A DNA stretch of 64,000 nucleotides, taken from NCBI GenBank assembly GCA_022826745.1, contig JAJDUI010000017.1, forward strand, positions 1 to 64,000, read 5' to 3'. Below are positions 25,435 through 33,750 of this stretch, one piece after another. The notes beneath the pieces are model-generated. The model was not told the DNA's origin. It saw only the letters and a list, made by a program, of their open reading frames with translations, and made no database searches. The position numbers were made by a program, and so were the translations under genes. Numbering within the stretch: position 1 is the stretch's first letter; every line of letters starts with the position of its first letter. Origin of the DNA: Thermoanaerobaculia bacterium. Lineage in GTDB: Bacteria; Acidobacteriota; Thermoanaerobaculia; Multivoradales; Multivoraceae.

Positions 25435-28254
25435 ATGACGCCGCCCGAAGCAACAACCGCCTTCGTCCGCCCGCTCGACACCCGCGACGACGACCTCGAC
25501 CTGCTGGGCGGCAAGGGCCGCTCGCTGGCGCGGGCCTCGAACGCGGGGTTCGCGGTGCCGGGCGGCTTCCACGTCACGACGGCCGCCTACCGGGCCTTCG
25601 TGGCGGAGCACGGCCTGCAGCAGCGGATCGTGGCGCTGGCGAAGCCCGAACTCGTGAACGGCGCCGTCTCCTTCGACCAGGCGTCGGCCGCGATCCAGGA
25701 ACTCCTGGCGGAACACGCCCCGTCCGACCTCGCCGTCTCCGAGATCGCCGCCGCCTACCGCGGACTGGAAACGGCGAGCCCGCCCGTGGCGGTCCGATCG
25801 TCGGCAAACGCCGAGGACCTGCCCGACGCATCGTTCGCCGGCCAGCAGGACACCTACCTCAACGTGCGCGGCGAGGAAGCCGTCGTCGCGGCGGTGCGCG
25901 ACTGCTGGGCGTCCCTCTGGACGCCGCGGGCGATCGCCTACCGCCACCAGATGGGCATCGACCAGGGCAAGGTGGCGATGGCGGTCGTCGTGCAGATCAT
26001 GGTGCCGTCCGAGGTCTCGGGCATCCTGTTCACCGCGAACCCGGCGACGGGCGAGCGCTCCGAAGCGATCGTCACCGCCAGCTTCGGCCTCGGCGAGGCG
26101 GTCGTCGGCGGCCAGGTGACGCCCGACACCTTCGTCGTCGACCGCGCGACCGGCGAGGCCACCGAGACGATCATCGGCACCAAGGAACAGCAGATCGTCC
26201 AGGAAGGCGACCAGGGCACGCGGCTCGAAGACGTCGACGAGGCCGAGCGCGGCCGTTCGTCGCTGTCGCCGGAGGCCATCCGCGAGCTCGTCGACCTGGG
26301 GATCGAGGTCGAGGCTCGGTTCGACGGCGTGCCCCAGGACATCGAGTGGGCGATCTCGGGCGGCAGGCTCCACCTGCTGCAGTCGCGGCCGATCACGAAC
26401 CTGCCGCCGCAGCCGATCGAGGTGGAGTGGGTGCCGACTCCTCCGGCCCGGATCCTGACCCGCCGCCAGATCGTCGAGAACATGCCCGACCCGATCTGCC
26501 CGCTGTTCGAGGAGCTCTACCTGACGATCGGCCTCGAGAAGGCCCGCGGGGGCAAGAGCATGATGGTGGGCGGCGGCCCGGTCTTCGTCACGATGAACGG
26601 CTTCGCCTACCAGCGCGGCGACTGGCAGATGCTCTTCCCGGACGGCGACAACACGGAGATCAGGAAGCCGACCGAGGAGGAGATGGAGGCCGCGGAACGC
26701 GCCATGGCCGAGCGCCGCAAGGACTCCCCCGCCGAGAACCTGGAGATGGCGGAGCACGACCTGAAGCTGTTTCGCGACGCGCTCGGCGACGGGGACCGCC
26801 GCGCCTTCGACGCCTGGGCAGCCTCAGCGGATCCCGGCGAGTCGCTGGCGCAGCGGGTGACCATGCCCGAGAGCAGGAACCCGACCTTCATCGCCTTCAA
26901 CCGCACCCAGTGGAACGAGGGCGTGCTCAGGAAGTGGCGGGAAGAGACGATGCCGCGCCTGGTCCGGATCACCGGCGAGTGGCGCGAAGTCGATCCGGCG
27001 TCGGCCTCCGACGAGACGCTGCTCCAGGGCATCGTCGACCTGGGCGTAGCCGAGGGCGACTACTGGTCGAACGACACGGGGCACACCTTCGGCGTCGCCA
27101 AGTCGACCGACGACCAGCTCCAGTGCTTCCTGCGCGAGACGCTGCCCGACCACCGCTTCACGAGCGGCCAGTTCCTGAGCGGCTTCAAGTCGAAGACGAT
27201 GGAAGCGAACAACGCGATCTACGAGGTCGCGAAGCGCATCCGGGCCAACGACTCGCTGTGGGAACTCGTCATGGTCACCCCGGCCTCACGGCTGATGGAC
27301 GCGCTCCAGGAGCACCCGGCGAGCGGCCCCGCGCTCGAGGCGATCGACGACTACCTCCAGACCTTCGGGCACCAGGGCTACACGCTCGACTTCGTCGAAC
27401 CGCCGCAGAGCGAGGAACCGACCCCGTTCTTCGCGACGCTGAAGACGATGGTCGCGAACCGCGACTACAGCCCGGAGCAGCACGACATCGAGGCGCGGCG
27501 CAAGAAGGAAGAGGCGCTTGCCGAGATCGAAGGGCTGCTCGACGGCCTGGAGTACTGGCAGTTCCGCTTCCGCCTGTGGTTCACCTACCTCTTCTACCCG
27601 ATCCGCGAGGAGACGATGTTCTACCTCGGCAGTTCCTGGCCCGTCCTGCGCTCGTTGGCGGCGGAGCTGGGGCGGCGCCTGGTCGAGGCCGGCACGTTTA
27701 CCCAACCGGATGACGTCTACTTCTGCGTCACGGACGAGCTCCGCGGGGCGATCGAGGCCCGCGCCCGCGGCGAGGCGAGGCCCGACATCGGCCGGCTCGC
27801 TGCCGAACGCCGGGAGCTTCGCGAGGCCCGCAAGCGCCTGCACCCGCCTGGCACCGTGCCGGAGGAGGCGAGCGAGCACCCGTCGATCGCCTTCAAGGAG
27901 ACGCAGGCCAGGAACGACCCGAACAGCCCGACGCTACGCGGCGTCCCGGTGAGCCCCGGCACGGTGACCGCGCCGGCGAGCCTGATCAAGTCGCCGCCCG
28001 AGTTCGACCGGATGCGGTCCGGCTCCATCCTCGTCTGTCCGATGACGAATCCGGCGTGGACGCCGCTGTTCGCGCATGCCTCGGGGTTGGTGACCGACAT
28101 CGGCGGCATCCTTGGCCATGGTTCCATCGTGGCCCGGGAGTACGGGATTCCGGCGGTCGTGGGTACGGGGAACATCACCCAGCGGGTGGCGCAGGGGCAG
28201 GAGATCAGCGTCGACGGCGACGCGGGAGTCGTGACGCTTCACGAGGAGAGCTGA
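25435..28254 (+). CDS. PEP synthase / rifampin phosphotransferase-like enzyme
   Basis: A 939-residue enzyme with an ATP-binding PPDK/PEP-synthase N-domain (residues 5-330: LLGGKGRSLARASNAGFAVP, PVAVRSSANAEDLPDASFAG, QDTYLNV, ESRPITN-like LLQSRPITNLPP), a long central domain, and a C-terminal PEP-utilising His domain, VTDIGGILGHGSIVAREYGI with the swivelling histidine. This ATP-domain, substrate-domain, His-domain order matches rifampin phosphotransferases and related PEP-synthase-like proteins rather than housekeeping PpsA, which carries the His domain centrally. The start was placed after the degenerate repeat. The substrate is unknown; antibiotic phosphorylation is possible but unproven. 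Confidence 0.85.
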   Translation: MTPPEATTAFVRPLDTRDDDLDLLGGKGRSLARASNAGFAVPGGFHVTTAAYRAFVAEHGLQQRIVALAKPELVNGAVSFDQASAAIQELLAEHAPSDLAVSEIAAAYRGLETASPPVAVRSSANAEDLPDASFAGQQDTYLNVRGEEAVVAAVRDCWASLWTPRAIAYRHQMGIDQGKVAMAVVVQIMVPSEVSGILFTANPATGERSEAIVTASFGLGEAVVGGQVTPDTFVVDRATGEATETIIGTKEQQIVQEGDQGTRLEDVDEAERGRSSLSPEAIRELVDLGIEVEARFDGVPQDIEWAISGGRLHLLQSRPITNLPPQPIEVEWVPTPPARILTRRQIVENMPDPICPLFEELYLTIGLEKARGGKSMMVGGGPVFVTMNGFAYQRGDWQMLFPDGDNTEIRKPTEEEMEAAERAMAERRKDSPAENLEMAEHDLKLFRDALGDGDRRAFDAWAASADPGESLAQRVTMPESRNPTFIAFNRTQWNEGVLRKWREETMPRLVRITGEWREVDPASASDETLLQGIVDLGVAEGDYWSNDTGHTFGVAKSTDDQLQCFLRETLPDHRFTSGQFLSGFKSKTMEANNAIYEVAKRIRANDSLWELVMVTPASRLMDALQEHPASGPALEAIDDYLQTFGHQGYTLDFVEPPQSEEPTPFFATLKTMVANRDYSPEQHDIEARRKKEEALAEIEGLLDGLEYWQFRFRLWFTYLFYPIREETMFYLGSSWPVLRSLAAELGRRLVEAGTFTQPDDVYFCVTDELRGAIEARARGEARPDIGRLAAERRELREARKRLHPPGTVPEEASEHPSIAFKETQARNDPNSPTLRGVPVSPGTVTAPASLIKSPPEFDRMRSGSILVCPMTNPAWTPLFAHASGLVTDIGGILGHGSIVAREYGIPAVVGTGNITQRVAQGQEISVDGDAGVVTLHEES

Positions 28255-28259
28255 AGTCA

Positions 28260-28385
28260 CTGGGTGCGCGGGTCTTCTGACCCGCTGCCGCCACAGGCGG
28301 CTTCCAGTATCGTCGCCGGCCTCTGGCCGGCGGCTGCTTCCTTCCGGGCTCCGCCCGGGGCGGGTCGGAAGACCCGCGCACCCAG
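28260..28385. repeat. inverted pair of palindromic repeat A (REPIN-like)
   Basis: CTGGGTGCGCGGGTCTTCT at the left and GACCCGCGCACCCAGC at the right (loop GGAA), enclosing GCCGGCCTCTGGCCGGC and GGGCTCCGCCC. This is the cleanest head-to-head pair in the window. It lies directly after the PEP-synthase-like stop codon and before the VWFA gene. Confidence 0.92.
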
Positions 28386-28418
28386 CGGACGAAGACCAGC
28401 GCAGCCGGGAGATACGCT

Positions 28419-31007
28419 TTGGCGCAGATGAAGCCTTTTGCCATCGTCGCCGCGCTCTTGCTGTTGCTCTCCGTGAGCGGCGCCGCACAGGCGCAGCCCC
28501 AACCCGGGGCGCCCGAGACCTTCGGCGAGACGATCGACGTCCGCGTCGTCAACGTCGACGTCTGGGTCACCGACCGCGACGGCGACCCGGTGACGGGCCT
28601 GAGCGCCGACGACTTCGAGGTGCGGGAGAACGGCCGCCCGGTGGAGCTGTCGAACTTCTTCGAGTTCACGGACGGCCTGGACGCGAGCACGCGCGAAGGG
28701 GAGGCCGCCACCTTCCGCGACCGCCGGCCCCGGCAGAGCGACGTGGACCGCTTCGTCCCGGCCGAACCGCCGCCGCCGGAGCACCGGCTGAGCCTGATGG
28801 TCTACATCGACAACAACAACCTGACGCCGACAGACCGCAACCGGCTGCTGCCGTTCCTGCGGAACTTCCTGAGCGTTCAGCTCAGCCCCTACGACCGCGC
28901 GATGCTCGCCGTCTACGACCAGGGTCGGTTCGAGGTCGCGCTTCCCTTCACCACCGAGGCCTGGCGCGTTGCCGAGACGACCGGGGAGGTCGCGGGGGTC
29001 GTCGGCGGCCGCGACCGCATCGAGTCGCAGCGCCTCGACATCCTGCGCGAACTCAACCGAGACGACGAGGTTCCGCCCCGCTACAGCGCGGCGATGGAGC
29101 TGATCCGCGACTTCGCCGCAATGATCAGAAGCGAGGTCGATGTCTCGATCGTGAACCTGGAGAACGCCATCCGGACGATGGCGGGCCTGCCGGGGCGCAA
29201 GGCCATCCTCTACATCAGCAACGGTTTGCCCATGCGGCCGGCCGAGGATCTGTTCCGGGCGCTCGAGGAGAGGTTCGACGATCGGCGCGGGCGGTGGCGT
29301 GTCACCAACCAGTCGCCCTTCGTCGACGTCGAATTGTATCGCGACCCACGGAGCACCGATGCCGCGAACGCCTCCCTCGAGGCCTACCAGTACGACCTTT
29401 CCCGGCGATTCGACGAGCTCGCCTCCCTCGCCAACGCCAACGGCGTCACCTTTCACAGCGTCGCCGCCGCCAGCGCGCGCATCAACGGCATGAACACCGC
29501 GGACCTCCGCTTCTCCAACAGCATCGAGTTCACGCGCGCCGCCAATCTCGAGGAGCCGCTGCTGCGCCTGGCCGATCGCACCGGCGGCCGGGCGATCGTC
29601 AACACGCGGAACTTCGCGGGCGGCCTCGACCGCATCGCGAGCGACCTCCAGAACCGCTACTCGCTCGGCTACTCGGCGACCCACGTCGAGCAGGGCAGCA
29701 CCCACCGGATCGAGGTCGAGCTGACCGACGAGGCGAAGCGGCGCTACCGCGGCCGCCTGTCGATTCGCCACCGGGACAGCTATGTCGACAAGCCGATCTC
29801 AGCCGAGATGGCGGACCTGACCCTGGCCGCCCTCTCGATGGGAGAGGCCGCGAACCCGATGGGGGTCCGGATCGCGCCGGTCCGCGGCACGGGCAGCCAG
29901 GTCGAGCTGGAGAACGGCGACATCCGGTCGCGGATGCTCGTCGCGATCCCGATCGGCCCGCTGACTCTCGCCCCGGTTGCCGACGGTCACGAGGCCAGGG
30001 TCCGCCTGTGGTTCCAGGTGATGGACGGGGAGGCGCGCCTTTCAGAGGTCACGGAGCATCCCGTTCCCGTCCTGGTGCAGGAGGGCGAGATCGAGGACGC
30101 ACGGGAACTCTCCTGGCCGTTCGCGGTCGACGTGGTCACCGCGCCCGGGCCGCATCGCGTCGCCGTCGGCGTGCGCGACGATCTTGCCGCCACGACCTCC
30201 GTCGTCACCTTCGACCTGGACGCCGGCAACGCCCCGACCGTGGCCGAAGTCCGCGACGCGGCCGGCGAGGCGCCCGACGCGCCGCCCCGACCGGACACGC
30301 CCGAGCAGTGGCTCGCCGAAGCGGCCGCGCACTACCAGCGCTCCGAGCTCGAACAGATGGCCAATGCCGCGCGCCGGGCGCTGGAATTGACCGACGACAT
30401 CCGTCTGCGGACACGTGCGTACAACGCGCTCGGCGTGGCCCTCTTCGACAAGCCCGGCCGCAGCGAGCAGGACGTGGTGGAGGCCGAAGACGCCTTCCGC
30501 CGCGTGATCGCGGTCATGGACGACGAGGCCTCCGTGGCGCCGCGCTACAGCCTCGCGCGGCTGCTGGTGGACTCCGGCCGCGCGGATGCGGGCGTCGACG
30601 AGGCCAGGGGCATCCTGGCGACCTCGCCGGAGGGTCCGATCCCCGACCGGGCCAGGATCCTCGTCTGTCACTCGCGGGGGGTGGCAGGGGAGGAGGCCAC
30701 GAACCCGCAGGGGGACGCCGTCGGCGACTCAGACCGAAGGCCGGGCGAGATGATCTACCGGGTCGCCCACGAGTACACGGACGAAGCGATAGAAGCCGGC
30801 GTCGAGGGGGTGGTGGGCCTCGGCGTCAGCATCGACGAGGAAGGTTGTGTCGTCGATGTCGAGGTGCTGGAGAGTCTGCCCCACGGCCTCACCGAGAACG
30901 CCGTCGCGGCGATGCGGCGGGCCGTCTTCCGGCCGGCCGTGGAGGACGGCGAGCCGGCGGGGGCTACGTACCGGACGGCGGTCCGGTTCTCGCTGGACGG
31001 CAGGTAG
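28419..31007 (+). CDS. VWFA-related exported protein with C-terminal TonB-like domain
   Basis: An 862-residue protein. The TTG start (MAQMKPFAIV) has GGGAGA six bases upstream; the ATG three codons later has no such site. A signal peptide ends at AAQAQ. Residues 40-80 hold the VDVWVTDRDGDPVTGLSADD strand pair seen before acidobacterial VWFA domains (TIGR03436 type); the VWA core runs to about 340 (LSLMVYIDNNNLTP, GRKAILYISNGLPM) with a degenerate MIDAS. TPR-like helices occupy about 620-740. The last 90 residues (VEGVVGLGVSIDEEGCVVDV, HGLTENAVAAMRRAVFRPAV) match a TonB/energy-transducer C-domain. The combination suggests an envelope protein contacting outer-membrane transporters. Confidence 0.85.
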   Translation: MAQMKPFAIVAALLLLLSVSGAAQAQPQPGAPETFGETIDVRVVNVDVWVTDRDGDPVTGLSADDFEVRENGRPVELSNFFEFTDGLDASTREGEAATFRDRRPRQSDVDRFVPAEPPPPEHRLSLMVYIDNNNLTPTDRNRLLPFLRNFLSVQLSPYDRAMLAVYDQGRFEVALPFTTEAWRVAETTGEVAGVVGGRDRIESQRLDILRELNRDDEVPPRYSAAMELIRDFAAMIRSEVDVSIVNLENAIRTMAGLPGRKAILYISNGLPMRPAEDLFRALEERFDDRRGRWRVTNQSPFVDVELYRDPRSTDAANASLEAYQYDLSRRFDELASLANANGVTFHSVAAASARINGMNTADLRFSNSIEFTRAANLEEPLLRLADRTGGRAIVNTRNFAGGLDRIASDLQNRYSLGYSATHVEQGSTHRIEVELTDEAKRRYRGRLSIRHRDSYVDKPISAEMADLTLAALSMGEAANPMGVRIAPVRGTGSQVELENGDIRSRMLVAIPIGPLTLAPVADGHEARVRLWFQVMDGEARLSEVTEHPVPVLVQEGEIEDARELSWPFAVDVVTAPGPHRVAVGVRDDLAATTSVVTFDLDAGNAPTVAEVRDAAGEAPDAPPRPDTPEQWLAEAAAHYQRSELEQMANAARRALELTDDIRLRTRAYNALGVALFDKPGRSEQDVVEAEDAFRRVIAVMDDEASVAPRYSLARLLVDSGRADAGVDEARGILATSPEGPIPDRARILVCHSRGVAGEEATNPQGDAVGDSDRRPGEMIYRVAHEYTDEAIEAGVEGVVGLGVSIDEEGCVVDVEVLESLPHGLTENAVAAMRRAVFRPAVEDGEPAGATYRTAVRFSLDGR

Positions 31008-31017
31008 GGGGAACAGC

Positions 31018-31092
31018 AAGGTCGCCGGCCAAGGCCGGCGGCTGATTCCATGGGGCTTCGCCCCAGGCGGGTCAGAAGACCCGCGGACCCAG
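31018..31092 (-). repeat. palindromic repeat A, inverse copy
   Basis: GTCGCCGGCCAAGGCCGGCG, GGGGCTTCGCCCC and the hairpin GCGGGTC-AGAA-GACCCGC with GGACCCAG. It lies just after the VWFA gene. Confidence 0.88.
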
Positions 31093-31140
31093 AGCACCGC
31101 TTTTCCCGCAGCCAGACATCTCCACTGCAAGTCCACCGTT

Positions 31141-31194
31141 CTAGGTGACGCCCTTTCGGTTCCCGAACAGGAGCACGGCCGCGCCGACGCCGTA
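31141..31194 (-). pseudogene. possible 3' remnant of a membrane-protein gene
   Basis: Read on the minus strand, these bases encode YGVGAAVLLFGNRKGVT and a TAG stop: a hydrophobic stretch with a short basic tail, as at the end of a membrane protein. The frame runs into the neighbouring palindromic repeat a few bases upstream and no longer gene exists. It may be a fragment left after a repeat-mediated deletion; chance cannot be excluded at this length. Confidence 0.3.
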
Positions 31195-31197
31195 TCT

Positions 31198-31291
31198 CTG
31201 GGTGCGCGGGTCTTCTGACCCGCCCCGGGCGAAGCCGCGAAGCGGCGTAGACCGGAGGACCAAGGCAGCCGGCCGAAGGCCGGCGACGATT
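31198..31291 (+). repeat. palindromic repeat A, direct copy
   Basis: CTGGGTGCGCGGGTCTTCT, then GACCCGCC, GGGCGAAGCCGC and CAGCCGGCCGAAGGCCGGCG, ending CGACGATTC. Together with the inverse copy at 31018-31092 it brackets about 100 bp holding the possible gene remnant. Confidence 0.9.
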
Positions 31292-31311
31292 CTGGACGGC
31301 ACCCCCAGTGT

Positions 31312-31947
31312 TCAGGCGTCGACGGCGAGGAGCGCAAGGAAGCGCCGCTTCTGCTCGTCCGTCATCGCCTCGAAGTCCGGGACGGCCATGTCAGTCGTGG
31401 GAAGGTCCGCGAACTCGGGGGACGGCGTCTGCAGGCTCGCGGCGATGTTGTGGAGGCCGCCGCCTTCTTCCATGCCCTTGCCCAGGGCCATGCCGACTTC
31501 GCGGGGCCAGACGTGCTTGGGGCCGCCGCCCAGGCCGAGAGGATTCGGCCGCCCGACGTACTCCTCGATCTGCTGGAACATGACCTTCTCCTGGGCCGAC
31601 CGCCGCATCTGGCCCTCGCGGCCGTACTTGGTGCGGGACTGGTTGCAGATCGAGGCCCAGGGGTACTCGACGTGGAAGCCCGGCAGGGCGCGGCACTCCG
31701 CGGGGGCGCCGTCGCCGCCGGTGATCCGGCCGTCCTTGACCATGATGAAGTACGCCGACATCTCGCGGCCGTTCTCGAGCAGCCGCGCCGGCGCGTGGGT
31801 GTAGATCTCGGTGAATCCCCACGCCGTGTCCGGCGGAAGATCGCCGTCTTCGAGGAGCTGAACGCCGTACCCGGCGCAGGCCTCGCACCACGCAAGAGAA
31901 CCGAACTCCCCCACCGGTTCGAGGTCGGCCACGTTGATCTCGGTCAC
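31312..31947 (-). CDS. uncharacterised protein divergent from TetR
   Basis: A 211-residue cytoplasmic protein that I do not recognise. It starts at GTG (VTEINVADLEPVGEFG) after GGGAGA. Visible features are a CEAC pair in SLAWCEACAGYGVQLLE, a strand-rich middle (TEIYTHAPARLLENGREMSA, YFIMVKDGRITGG), a conserved-looking HVEYPWASICNQSRTKYGRE and a Gly/Pro-rich segment GRPNPLGLGGGPKHVWP. The C-terminus (MTDEQKRRFLALLAVDA) is helical. It faces a TetR regulator across 92 bp, so it is a plausible target of that regulator. A TACATT -10-like box lies 30 bases before the start. Confidence 0.6.
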   Translation of the reverse strand: MTEINVADLEPVGEFGSLAWCEACAGYGVQLLEDGDLPPDTAWGFTEIYTHAPARLLENGREMSAYFIMVKDGRITGGDGAPAECRALPGFHVEYPWASICNQSRTKYGREGQMRRSAQEKVMFQQIEEYVGRPNPLGLGGGPKHVWPREVGMALGKGMEEGGGLHNIAASLQTPSPEFADLPTTDMAVPDFEAMTDEQKRRFLALLAVDA

Positions 31948-31968
31948 TTCTCGTTCTCCCCGGTCAAA

Positions 31969-31987
31969 GTTGAAACAATGTACCATC
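31969..31987 (-). promoter_or_regulatory. candidate promoter motif of the unknown gene
   Basis: On the minus strand: ATGGTACATTGTTTCAAC. The TACATT core would serve as a -10. The same 16-base pattern TGGTACAnTGTTTnA recurs upstream of TonB receptor 3 (57874-57890) and, less exactly, at 23239-23255. It lies in the TetR/unknown-gene divergent region, so it could instead be a regulator site. Confidence 0.4.
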
Positions 31988-32039
31988 TTCCTGCACACCC
32001 CAACCGGACCCGCGTATCATTTCGCCGAGCAACTGACGC

Positions 32040-32768
32040 ATGACCAGCCCCGAAGCCAAGAGTGAGACGGCCACGAGGCCGGCAGGCCGGCGCGAAGCGA
32101 ACGTCGCCGCGCGCAGGCAGCGGATTCTCGAGTCCGCTCGCACGCTGCTCAAGGAGTCGGGTCCCGACGGCCTCTCGATGCGCAAGCTGGCCAAGGACGC
32201 CGGTCTGAGCGTCACCACGCTCTACAACCTGCTGGGCTCCCGCGAGGCGATCCTGCGAGCCCTGATCAGGGACTCCGACCAGCGGCTCGAGGCGGCGGCG
32301 CCCGACGCCGGCGCCGCCCGCACCCCTCTGCGCCGGGCCTCCAGGGCCATGGAGAGCGTCCTCCGCTACATGATCGACAACGCAGACCTGCTGCGGCCGC
32401 TCATCGTGGCCCACTTCGGTACCGGTTACCTGGCCACGCTAGGCCAGGCGGACGAGGGCGAGCATTTCCGGTCCGCCAAGGAGGCGATTCGCGCCGCCGT
32501 CGCCGAAGCCCAGGCCAGCGGACAACTTCGGAAGACCGTCGGGCAGGGGTTCCTCGAGGCGCAGCTCTACGCGGGCTGGGGGCTGGCGATCGACCAGTGG
32601 GCGTTCGGTCTCATCGACGACGAAACGCTCCGGCTCAAGAGCCTCTCCGGCTTCTACGTCGTCCTCCTCGCCATCGCCGAGCCTGAGGTACGCCCCGGCA
32701 TCGAGAAGGAGCTTCGCCGTCTCGAACGGCAGCTCACCGCGGCCGGCTCGGGCCGCGGCTCCAAGTAG
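32040..32768 (+). CDS. TetR-family transcriptional regulator
   Basis: A 242-residue regulator with an N-terminal TetR helix-turn-helix: RQRILESARTLLKESGPDGL, then SMRKLAKDAGLSVTTLYNLL (recognition helix with TLYNLLGSREAIL). The C-terminal ligand domain (residues 90-225) is helical and of no assigned subclass. It lies directly upstream of the sugar operon, with 17 bp to the kinase, and divergent from an unknown gene, so it probably controls one or both. The ligand is unknown. Confidence 0.9.
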   Translation: MTSPEAKSETATRPAGRREANVAARRQRILESARTLLKESGPDGLSMRKLAKDAGLSVTTLYNLLGSREAILRALIRDSDQRLEAAAPDAGAARTPLRRASRAMESVLRYMIDNADLLRPLIVAHFGTGYLATLGQADEGEHFRSAKEAIRAAVAEAQASGQLRKTVGQGFLEAQLYAGWGLAIDQWAFGLIDDETLRLKSLSGFYVVLLAIAEPEVRPGIEKELRRLERQLTAAGSGRGSK

Positions 32769-32785
32769 GCAGCCGGGAGAGTCGC

Positions 32786-33730
32786 CTGGACGTCGTAGGC
32801 CTCGGCCTCGCCATCGTCGATGTCGTGCTGCGGGTGGACCGCATGCCGGTCTGGGAGGATCCGAGGGGACTCCTGGACTTCACTCTTGCCGACGGCGGGC
32901 CCGCCGGCACGGCCTGCTTCGTCGCCTCGACCTTCGGCCTGCGCACCGGCTTCGTCGACACGGTGGGCGACGACGATCTCGGCGAGCACCGGCGGCGGTC
33001 GCTGGAGAAAGCAGGCGTCGACACGAGCCGGCTGGTGCCGCGGGAGGGGCCGGAGGACCACGTGGTGGTCGTCTACGTCGACGCCGCGACCGGAGAGCGG
33101 GTGTTCTCGTTCCGGCAGGGCTTTCTCTCGCGGCCCGTCGACGCCTCCGAACTCGACCGTGCTTACATCGAGTCGGCGCGGATTCTCCACCTTGACGGCA
33201 GTCACGGCGCCGCGGCGCTCGCCGCGGCGCGCTGGATGAAGGAGGCGGGCGGCACGGTCGTGCTCGACGCCGCGGCCACCAGCCACGAGGTTCTCGAACC
33301 GGCCCGCGCTCTGGTGGCCGAGACCGAGGTCCTGATCTGCGGCTCCGGCTTCGCCCCGATGCTCACCGGCGAGGACGACGTGTGGCGGGCGGGCCGCGCC
33401 GCCCTCGACCTCGGGCCGCGGGTGGTGGTGCAGACGGAGGGCGCCGCCGGCAGCTACACGATGTCCCGCGACGCCGAGTTCCACACACCCGCGTTCAAAG
33501 TCGACGTCGTCGACACGACGGGCGCCGGCGACACGTTTCACGGCGCCTACCTGGTCGGCCTGGCCAGGGACTGGGATCTCGAACGCTGCGCGTCGTTCTC
33601 GTCGGCCGTCGCGGCCCTGCACTGCACGGTGCTGGGCAACCGGAAGGGAATCCCGTCGATGGCGGAGGTCGAGGCACTGATGGCGGCCCAGCCTGCCGGC
33701 ACGGCGGCGGCCGCGGCGACGGCGCCGTAA
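32786..33730 (+). CDS. PfkB-family sugar kinase (probable CTG start)
   Basis: A 314-residue ribokinase-fold kinase. The family's first strand, DVVGLGLAIVDVVLRVDRMP, is encoded upstream of the first GTG (32825) and is preceded only by CTG at 32786, with GGGAGA five bases before it; CTG is therefore the likely start. GGPAGTACFVASTFG is the substrate-binding GG block and the C-terminal signature is VDTTGAGDTFHGAYLVGLA with catalytic Asp. It sits between TetR and a ketose epimerase. Probably phosphorylates the ketose or related sugar made by the operon. Confidence 0.85.
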   Translation: MDVVGLGLAIVDVVLRVDRMPVWEDPRGLLDFTLADGGPAGTACFVASTFGLRTGFVDTVGDDDLGEHRRRSLEKAGVDTSRLVPREGPEDHVVVVYVDAATGERVFSFRQGFLSRPVDASELDRAYIESARILHLDGSHGAAALAAARWMKEAGGTVVLDAAATSHEVLEPARALVAETEVLICGSGFAPMLTGEDDVWRAGRAALDLGPRVVVQTEGAAGSYTMSRDAEFHTPAFKVDVVDTTGAGDTFHGAYLVGLARDWDLERCASFSSAVAALHCTVLGNRKGIPSMAEVEALMAAQPAGTAAAAATAP

Positions 33731-33750
33731 GGGTTCAGGGAGAAAAGAGC

